Shown: in pieces, positions 49,481-59,600 of the stretch
How positions within the stretch are numbered: the stretch's first letter is position 1
How the letters are laid out: each line of letters opens with the position of its first letter
Source of the DNA: Gordionus sp. m RMFG-2023
Lineage: Eukaryota; Nematomorpha; Gordioida; Chordodea; Parachordodidae
Length of the DNA: 64,000 nt
NCBI RefSeq assembly: GCF_954871325.1
Contig: NC_088777.1
Location: 9,959,366-10,023,365 of the forward strand
Reading direction: 5' to 3'
The notes under the pieces: generated by a model
Database searches by the model: none
Told to the model about the DNA's origin: nothing
Seen by the model: only the letters and a program-made list of their open reading frames with translations
Program-made: the position numbers and the translations under genes

Positions 49481-50072
49481 CAGCGTCTACATGACAGGAT
49501 TTTCATTTAATGCAAACCCCCTTCAAAAACCTTTGCCTATCCCCTAAAAAATCTCCGCCGCCTTCTGCGGCTGTGTCTCTTTATTTTTATTTTGACCTTT
49601 ATAATTATATTGATACTCTTTTCAGAGAATTTATAGATAACTTAAATTAATCTATTTCTCTCTACTACCAACTATCGATATTTTGTGATTACAAAGAATT
49701 TATTTTTTAGATAATAAATTCAATCAAAACCTCCATTATTTACAATGAATTAATTGTTATGGCATTATGAGCTTGCTGATATATCTAAATTTTTTAAATT
49801 ACATTTAAAAGGATAGCAGAAAGTTTTATTTGGAAAACAATGTGTATGATTGTTTGCAATATATAGATTTGGTCGATAATTGTATTATAATAATTCTATA
49901 ATAAAAGTATTAATTTTTACAGCAATAAATTTTGTCCTATTTCATCTCAAAATTTAATAGATAACCCCCCCTACCCAAAAAAAATAATTTATCCTACCGC
50001 CATTAAAGCAGCTTACCCCCTCAAAAAATAGGATGCAAACTGTTCCTACCCCTCCCGCTCATGTAGACGCTG
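49481..50072. mobile_element. hAT-type non-autonomous transposon, perfect TSD GATAGCAG
   Basis: Inverted termini CAGCGTCTACATGA (49481-49494) and TCATGTAGACGCTG (50059-50072) are identical. The flanking direct repeats GATAGCAG (49473-49480 and 50073-50080) are also identical. The 8-bp duplication and CAG...CTG ends mark hAT. At 592 bases with no recognised transposase it was mobilised in trans. It lies 0.4 kb upstream of COX7C. Confidence 0.9.
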
Positions 50073-50468
50073 GATAGCAGTCATTTTAGAACGGCTACGA
50101 CTGTTGTAAGATGACTACCCATGGTTAAATAAGAGCAGTATTACCCATAATTTTTAATGGTAAACCAAGCAGAGTAAAAGCCTAGGCGACCCTTGATTCC
50201 TTTAAAAAAATTTTTTTATAATGGATTAAGGTGAAGGAAAATGTAACTTAGATAATTCTTGGTCTAGGGAAGTCGAGCCGTTTAGCAACACTAGTCTTAT
50301 GAACCCAATTAAAAAATAATTGACCAATATATTATATTAGTTTGTAAAAAGGCATCAAAATTGATTAATAAAAAAGTTTTAAAAGCTTTCACTCAAAGAT
50401 GACATGTTATATCATTTATAATTTGTTTCTATAATTTCTCTGTACATCTTGAGCTAAATAAACATAAT

Positions 50469-50737
50469 ATGAAAACTCTAAAATTTTGCAAAAATATCAC
50501 ACGTCGTTTTACCACATCAACTTCTAGATTTAGTGACAAATACACCAATTTAAATGACCAAGTTGGATCGGTAACTAAATATGTAAGGTTGTATAATATA
50601 ATTTATTCTTTTAGAATTTACCATTTGGGATTAAAAATCGTAGGCTGCTGTGCTTAGGAATGACAATTTATTTTGGAGTCCCATTTGCCCTACCATTTTA
50701 TGTCTTGAGACATCACATGTTAAGGGGTACAAAATGA
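50469..50737 (+). CDS. COX7C: Cytochrome c oxidase subunit 7C, 2 exons
   Basis: A small nuclear-encoded subunit of respiratory complex IV with one transmembrane helix in the inner mitochondrial membrane. Exon 1 (50469-50582) encodes a Lys/Arg/Ser/Thr-rich N-terminus with no acidic residues at first (MKTLKFCKNITRRFTTSTSR), typical of a mitochondrial presequence. Exon 2 (50615-50737) encodes NLPFGIKNRRLLCLGM, then the helix (IYFGVPFALPF) and the charged end VLRHHMLRGTK. The NLPF, YFG.FA.PF and RH motifs match animal COX7C closely. The spliced protein is 78 aa. The intron (50583-50614) has only 32 nt, with GTAAGG and TTTTAG borders. Without splicing the frame ends before the conserved helix. The start is the only in-frame ATG giving a presequence. 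Confidence 0.95.
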
Positions 50738-50763
50738 AATGAATATAATTTTCAATTGTATTT

Positions 50764-50769
50764 AATAAA
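50764..50769 (+). terminator. COX7C polyadenylation signal AATAAA
   Basis: AATAAA lies 27 bases after the TGA stop, at a spacing fitting a short 3' UTR. Confidence 0.5.
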
Positions 50770-53570
50770 ATGCTGATTTTACTTTGAAATTTTTTATGAA
50801 TTGGCTTTATTATTTGAATTTTTATCTATAAAAATGACTCTGTAATTTTAGCAATAGTTGTTCATGTTTTTTTCAATATAATTATTGATGGTTTGATAAA
50901 TGGTAATTTTTTGATGGTATATTAATAAAAGTATATATTTTACAGTTTTTTATAGCATATTTTAATAATTTTAAATAAATATCATGTTTATATTTTCAAT
51001 TTAATAGCAAATACATAGATTCACCTCTGTTGTATGGCTCCTCTAATCAAAATCATTAAATGGGAATATTGAAATTTTAAATAGGTGATTCCATATCAAT
51101 TTTTGGCCAAATCATTCTAATTAAAATATGATATTGCCTAAAATTTTCAAACAATTCATTTCTAATATTGTCCATATTAATAAATGTCTTATTTTGTTTT
51201 GTGCTAAATTATTAAGCACTATGAAGGTTATGTAAGAGAAACCAAATTTATATTATCTGAATAATGGGCAAAAATAAGTCATATCTACATGTGAGATTCA
51301 AAAGTAATATCATATGGGTTGATAAAAACTTATTAAAATTTATTAGTTATTTTGTTAAAATCAGTTGGGTTCCAAGATGATAATTTTATGGGTTCTAGTT
51401 TTTAAAAATTTTAAAGGGCTCTGGTTTCTATATGTCTCAGTCTGAAGCCTTCCCTCCATATCAAATTAAATATACAAATTTATATGGGTTACATTAATCA
51501 ATTATTTAATATCTCAAAACTAGGTTAAAAATGACTTATTTTTGCACCTTAATCCATATACCTCAAGTAATATAGAAGTTATAACATTAAATTTAGACAT
51601 ATATTCAGATAAATTTTTATCTTTTTAAAAGAGATTGTAGAGAGGAGTAGGATTTGATGATGGAAATGACCCATATAGTTAAATTATATTAAAAGAATAT
51701 CAAAATATTATCATTAGGTCATTTGTGTTATAGTCCAACCAATAGTGTCATTAAAATATGGACAATTCTTGTCTCCTTAAACTTTAGAGTTCACCTTAAA
51801 ATGTTTTGATTTTTTAAATTCTGCAAAATCACCATCAAATTAACACAATATTCACATAAAAAAATTAGATAATTTCATTCAACCTGATATTTTTTTTAGC
51901 AAATTAATACCTTTAGATCTTGGGAAAATTATGAATCTCATATATTTGTACATTAATATAATATTTTGGGTTAGCAAAAATGATAGTATTTTTATAAAAA
52001 TAAATCAATATATTTTTTATTTAAAATTTACAAATGGAAAAAAAATATATTTGATAAATGAATCATAATTTTAAATGTTAAAATAAATTTTGTAATTTCA
52101 TTTTTTTTCAAATTTTCATCATATAATTTTGAGAAATATGCATATTTTAATTATTTATAAGCACCAACTTTAATATTTATATTACATGATATGTGCAATT
52201 TATTTAATTCCTAACATTTGCTAATTTTTAAAAAATGTGTTTTTATTATAGAATCAAACATTGTAATATTTTATATTAGTTTATGTTAGTAATCACTCTT
52301 AATGTTGTACTTGCAACCCGCCATGATAGATATTCATCATTTCCGATATTTAATGCATAACAATTTCTAAAATTTATTTAAACGTCTATAGGCTGGAGAC
52401 AATAGTATTAGACTTCATCATCGTCAGTCTCACTAGTAGGATTATTATGCATTAATAAATTCCTATAGTCGGTATTTTAATTAGGCTCAGCTAAATTAAA
52501 AAATTAAATACAAATATTCTACTAACATTTGACCGAGTATTTAAAAGCTAATAGTCAGTAGGTGTGCGAGGTAAAAAGAGCAATCTCCATATCCGAAAAA
52601 TATGAATTATAAAATATTTAGGAAGAGATATTAAAGGTTTTCATAAAGTTCAAAGTATCCCTATTTTAAAAATGTTAAATTCAATTTTAAATAATTTATT
52701 TTTATTGCTCTTGGTAAATATCAAATGGCCTGAACCAAGCACTTAATCTCCAGCAGATACATTACTAGATTTAATATGACAGTATTAAGTTACAAAATTA
52801 TCTTATGCAATTTTTTTCTAAAAAATGATTATTTGTCACAAATCATGGAATCTTTGATATTCTTGTATTACAACTTAGATAAGTAAGAAAATATTGACCA
52901 AAAATTTCACCTAATATAATATAATTTTTGAGGTGAAATCAAATTATGTGATTTTGATATTCAAGTCTCTACTTACACTGAGGTAAACATTGTTCAGATT
53001 TTAGTATAGTGTCGCTTCAATTGAAGAATAACCGTCAGTGATTTAAATCAATATTTTTAAAAAAATTATATTTACTAAATTTAATCAAAATGCTTAAAAT
53101 AAGGAAAGATAAAGGCAGATTATTTTATATTATTTGTCACCATGCCTTGAGTAGACTCGGATGAAGTTTAAAAATTTTAAATTAAATAATTTATTGGCCG
53201 ATAATTGGTATTATTGCATTTCTGATATTAATGATTAAATTACTTTAAAAATGTTGTTTCGGATGACAAGCGTTACTTAATGCCCATTCTTGAATATACA
53301 CGATGTTAAATGTAACAAAATTTAATTATAATTAGTTAAAAAATAATATTCAAATATATTTGTTCAATTTTTAAATCCAACTTAGCCAAAAAAAAATCGG
53401 GTTAATTTCAGTTGGAAAAAAAAATAAAAATTATTTTATATAACGCATAATTTTAAATACTTTATCAAAGTTTTTAAAAAATAACATTCTTATAGGTAAA
53501 ATATAATTTATTTTAAATCAGGCTTCTCTAAATATAACGGCTCTAATCAAAGTTATAAAGACAAGCAAGT
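50770..53570. other. AT-rich space between COX7C and DCTN2 (convergent)
   Basis: About 2.8 kb with no recognised gene, RNA or repeat of note. Open frames are short. Confidence 0.5.
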
Positions 53571-53576
53571 TTTATT
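53571..53576 (-). terminator. DCTN2 polyadenylation signal AATAAA
   Basis: TTTATT on the plus strand, 72 bases beyond the DCTN2 stop codon on the minus strand. Confidence 0.4.
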
Positions 53577-53647
53577 TTAATATAAATTATGCAATTACAC
53601 AAAGCAATATAAATACTTTAAAAAAAATATACAATATAGTAGCATCT

Positions 53648-56600
53648 TTATTTTAATGCCAAAATTCTTTTTTCTAACTGGGAGCAATTCTCTTGTATAA
53701 TTTTAGTATTGTCCTTAAATTCCTCTTTTACCTAATTATTATTTTTTTTAAAAAAAATTTGAAACAAGTTTTAACCCCCAAAGTTAGTGAGTTAGTGGTG
53801 AAGAATATAAAAAATACAGCATATTATATATACTTCACTACCAGTGTTGTTAAACGCTACTTTTAAAAGTAGCGCGCTATCGCTACCGCTATTTTATAAA
53901 AAAAGTAATGCGCTATCGTTTTCAAATGAGTAGCGCGCTATTAGCTACTTTGATTTTTTTTTTAATATTTTTTTTTTACGTAACTATTTCCACGAATAAA
54001 ATATTGATATAAAAACATGACTATAATTTGTTATATATATATATAATTTACTTATTATTGCACTTCAATAATAATAACATTTCGGTACGGTCATCCCCAA
54101 GTCTAGAGCGACGATCAGAAAGTATAAGCTTTGCCATACTAAATAATCGTTCAGCACTAGCACTTGAGGGCAACACAGTATTAAATTTAATAAACAAACT
54201 TTTTATATGAAAAAAATCATCAAAAATATTTAAATTAGTATTTTTAGATTTAAAAAAAGCATCTAGAAGGTTCAATAATATTATTATTATTTATTTCAAA
54301 AAAATCGTCTATGGAAGGCTATGGTTCCGATCTTGCTATAGTATCGTGGTTAGGCATGCCATTTTTTAACGTTACCATCAGCCTATCAAGTTGCCCTTTA
54401 GATTCAGTCAAATTAATGTATGGCCAATTTAACTTGAAACTAAGATGATCTTGGTCCGTGGAGAAAAAGTGTTTATCATCTTTATAAAAGAATCATTATA
54501 CCAAGGATAATGGTTGAACTGTATCTATTATAAAGTTCATAATGACTTTGTCAGCCAATTTTTGGGATACACCAGGTGTTGATGAATCCAAATTGGTTAA
54601 TTTTGTTTGTATTAAATTTGATTTGGAAGTGGGTTTATCTTCTTCCATTACCCCAAAACTTTTAAGACATTTTTCAACTCTATATAATTTGAAGTGTGCA
54701 CAGTCTAAAATTATAAAATACTTAGAATATAAATTATGTAGGAGATAAGTATACATAAAAATGATTGAAATAACTATTTTAAATAATTTAGATAAAATTT
54801 ATAAATATATAAAAAAAATGATTGGTTTTTGATTTTAATTTATTTTAAAAATTAAAGATTAGCCTACACATTGATATTAAATTTGTTTAATATATTACCT
54901 TTGAATGTTTTTTCAAATTAAAGCTGCTCGTATGATTTGAAGAGATAATTTTGCGGCACATCTTGCACCGAAACCGATATCCAGTATTAATTTTTTCTTC
55001 ATAAAGTATTTCTTGAATTTTGGGAAAGGATCATCTATATTTTGCTCATTTTCCAAAGAAATTTCAATATCTTCAACAATCTCACACATAACAAGATTTA
55101 TAATGCTTAATATAAAATGTAAAATGAAATATAAAATAAGATAAAAGCAAGGACACACCAATAACGGAATTTCAAAAATATATAATTTAATTAATGCGCG
55201 AAATATAAATTAAATACAGATTGCTATTTAACAACTGTTTATATCTAATATATAACAATAATGTATATTTAAATATAAATTTCAAAATTAAATTAAATAA
55301 AAGGATTATAATTTTAGATTTTATAAAAAATATATTTTAATAATTTTTAGATGTATTTATTATGTAAAATTGAAAGTGCGCTACTTCGCTACTTTCTAAA
55401 TTAGTAGCGAGCTACCGCTATTGCTATTTTTTTTAAAAAGTAGCGCGCTATTTTAACAACACTGTTCACTACAAATTCGTTCTAACTGTAATGAGGGGTA
55501 ATAAATAAAATAATTATTGTGTTTTACCTTCTGAAAAATGTCCGCATTTTGTTTCAACGTTTTTTGAATGCTGTCTTGATTGGCCACTAACTCTTCGTAG
55601 AGTTCTTCAAATTCCACACCTAAATTCAAATTTAGCAATATAGAGCTTCATATAAATAAAAGACCTGAACAAGCCCAAACCGTTAAATGGTATATAAAAA
55701 AAAATTCTGGTCGGGTTTAAATTTTTTTCTGATAAAACCAATATCAAAGAAGATTTTAAAAAAATCTAAAATGAGCTGAGCCAAAAAAAATATTTTTTTA
55801 AATCAGAGCCAAATCTTAAAAATAAAATTTCTTTTAAAAAAAATCCTGCTTAAAATTTTCAACCCTGCATTTAGTTTCTAGCGTTGTAATTTGGCTCGAC
55901 TTTTAAAAAAGGCCAGCCCGATATTTTGGCCAAATGAATATTATGCAATTCCGGAGATTTTTCTAAATTTATAACCTTTTTGTTTAATTTAGAAAGAAAA
56001 AATATATTTCGTAAATTAAAAATTAAAAGAATATTAATTTAATAATAAAATAGGAATTTCAACTTTCACACACCTTTCCTATATACGCCATTTAAGTCTG
56101 TTAGCCGTTGGCATATGCTAGGTAGATCGGTACACACAGCTTCACAAGATTTGATGGCATCATACAATTTATTAATCTAAGTAACATTTTTTTTAATGAA
56201 TATATACATCACAAATATTTGAATGATAATGGTACGACCCATCAATTAATCGTGAAGGTAGCAAGAACATTGGACTAGTAGGGAGGATGAAAAAAATATG
56301 CTAATATAGACTATGCGCGTTATGTTATTTAAACGCGCCTAATTTTTAGAAAAATTAATTATAAATTGGTATTTTCAACCCATTCTAAGCCTATCAAGCA
56401 AAAAATTTTGTCAATTTTATCTTACAGAGTTCTAGCATAGATAGTTAAGGCATTAATTACATGTATAATGGTATGATTAAATAATTAAAGTTTTAATGGT
56501 AGGTTTGTTAAGTTCTCTATTTTATATTTAAAAAAAATAAACGATTAAAACGTATGATCACAGGTAGTGATGCAAAATCGCTCTATTTGAACCGATTTTT

Positions 56601-59600
56601 AAAAACGGTTATCTCAGTATTTTAACCAGAAAAATATTACGCAAGCTTAAAGATTTTTCTCATAAATGGCACATAGCTTGATATCTATTGGCGAAATCTC
56701 GAGGCTTAGGCAATATTTTTCTAACTAAAATATTGAGCTTGCCGTTTTTAAAAATCGGCTCAAATGGAGCGATTTTGAACTAATCACGGGTTTGAAGTTG
56801 TGAAATCTTAGACTTGGTATAATATTACTCTGAATATTAACGATATCTTAAAGATTTTTCGTTGTTATTTATAAAATTTAAACAATTCCTTTATTACATA
56901 CTTTATCTTTTTCCTCGGGACTTAGTGCATTAATTTTTCCGTTGTTTTGATCCCCTGTTACATTTTCTTGCCTTGGATTGCCATCCGGTTTACTGCTGCT
57001 ACTAGGATTATTGTTAGGAAACAATTGTGAGTATTGAATCATCAAATCTTTGCAATAGTTTTCGATAGTATTTCTCTCCGATGTGTTTACGAGTCGTTCC
57101 AGCATGGATAATTTAAAATTTAAGGCGGATACTATGTCCTTTAAGGTTAACAATTATGTCATTCAAAAAAAAATTGTTAATATAAGTTTTTAAAAATTAA
57201 CTATTAGATTAGATTTTATTACTAAGCCCAACCGTTTATGTATAAGAAAATATATTATATACAGCTTGAAACCACCTAAACTAAAAAGGGTTGTGGTTCC
57301 TAAATTGTCTACATTTCTGGGGTTTCCAGTTTAGATTATAGATGCAAAAGAATAAGATGCAATTTTGACAAAATTAAAATAAATTCAAAAAAGTGTTTTT
57401 TTAAAAAAAGCTTAAAAGTATATTTAGAAAAATGTTTTAATTAAATTAACATTTAAGAAGTAAAAACGAATCTTTAATAAGTTAATTAGTACACTATACA
57501 ATACAAATATTTTATAAGTTTAATGTCAATATAGTTTTTTTAGGCAATATGTTTTTATAGCGTTTTTTAGATTTAAAAATTGACTTTATTAAAATTTAAA
57601 AGAAGTGTAATAGTGCGCACAAATTGAAACCTTTTGAACGCTGCGTTGCAAACGCAAATAATGTATTTAAAATGGCATCGTGCAAATTGGTAAAATTTCA
57701 GCTTTAACGTTAGCAACTATTTTAATAAAGCCTAAACAGGTTTGCTTTTTTATACTTTTTTACTTCATTTTGTAATATTATATAAAATGTAAAAATATAT
57801 TACTAACTGTTACCTTAGTAATATTTAGATATTAAATAAATAAAAAGGTAGACGATAATAAAATTTTCAAAGACAAATCCTTTTTTAGAACTTAGTTATA
57901 ATTTTGAATAGACGATATTAATAAAAAGGTAAAAGTCAATTTAAACAAGTGATATGTTACCTTTTTTTAATTAAAAAATTATGGTAAAACGCAAAAGCTC
58001 AATTTGTGTGCATTATAACAAATGACTTGAGGAGTATATAATAGGCAAAAATCTTTGAAGTGTTGTTTTTTTCAAACTCGAAAGTGATACATAGATTAAG
58101 TTAATTCACATATATATATTACCGTGATAGAAGTCGATTCAATTTGATTAGTAGAGTATTCTGAAAAGCATGACTTGAATATATTTTTTTTAAAAAAAAA
58201 GAATTTTAATGAATCGCCACTTACAAACTGAAATAGGTTTCTGATTTATCAGAAGTAAAAGATACAAATTTGGAATAGTTTTAATAAATGCGAAGTGAAT
58301 TTTTTTAAAAAAAATAATTGCCTTAGTGTAGATTTATTAACTCCACTGAAAATTCTATTATTTAATTATCTACCAAGTTTTTTTTCAACCTTAATTTGTT
58401 TAGTTCACTTTTCAGGATGAAAGGCAAAAAAAAAATCGGGCAAACTTCGATTAAGGCTGGATTTGTAGTGGGGTCTAATCCGACCCGATTTAAAAGCTGA
58501 GCTAGATTATTATCGTGAATAGAATTAAAGATAAATTTAAAAATTGATCTTATATACAAATTATAAAAATCTACCAGCCGTTAAATCGCATCTAATCGGA
58601 TACCACTATGAATCCAGCCTAAAATACAAATTTTAAATATATATTTAAACTAATTTATCGTTTAGTGAGCGTCTATCCCCTACGATAGTTTCCAATCTGT
58701 TGAGTCTTTGAGTCAATTCAGAAACCTTTATAATTTTTTTATAGATACAATAATTCCAATATGTGGAAAATAATTAGAACTTAAGATAAAAACTCGTGCC
58801 GTGGTTAGAAAAAATTTCCCCAGAAAATAAGGTAACATCACTACGGTTGAAAATTACTTTTCGGCATATAGCCATTTTAGATTGACAGTTATCATTATTA
58901 TATCTTTAAAAATTTTAAAATTTTAATATTGCATGTTTATATAATTAATAAAAAAAAGGTAAAACAGAGTTTTTGAAACACGTCATGTGTGCATTTTTCC
59001 TTTAAAAATTAGTTGATTTTTACAATCATAATTTATATATTTTTTATATTAAGTTGTGTTCAAAATATCAAATAATGTAATTCACAAACTTCTGTAACTT
59101 TAAAGAAAATATATAAGCTCTTTAAAAATTAAATATATCAAACACGATTATAGAATAATATTTTTTTAATTTCAAAAATTGAACATATGATTTTATTAAA
59201 ATTTTAAAATTTGCAAAAGTATTAAAACATTTCTTTTTTTTAAAAATAAGATTGTGGACATAATCTTAATAACGAACTTAAAATATATATGTATAAATAA
59301 ATCACAATATAAAATTGACTAATAATATAGTATATATAACTTTAAAAAAATTAAATTAGACAATTAAAAATGTGGGATGTTTATTTACATAGCCATATGG
59401 AAGCATGAATAGCAATGCAATTGCTCTGATAAATTGTCATAATAGCTTACTTTAGGTAAAACTAGAAGGCTTCATTACGATCGCCTCTTATCTCGCTTAT
59501 ATTTCTACCAAATAATTTGACAAAATTAAGGAATTCCTCACCAAAAACAACAATAGTAATGGGTTCAAATGAAATAAGTGTTATCATTGCCATGTCCGCA

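Noticed and set aside
50469-50657. Single-exon 62-codon protein
   Set aside because: It reads through the 32-nt intron out of frame; the spliced product matches COX7C.
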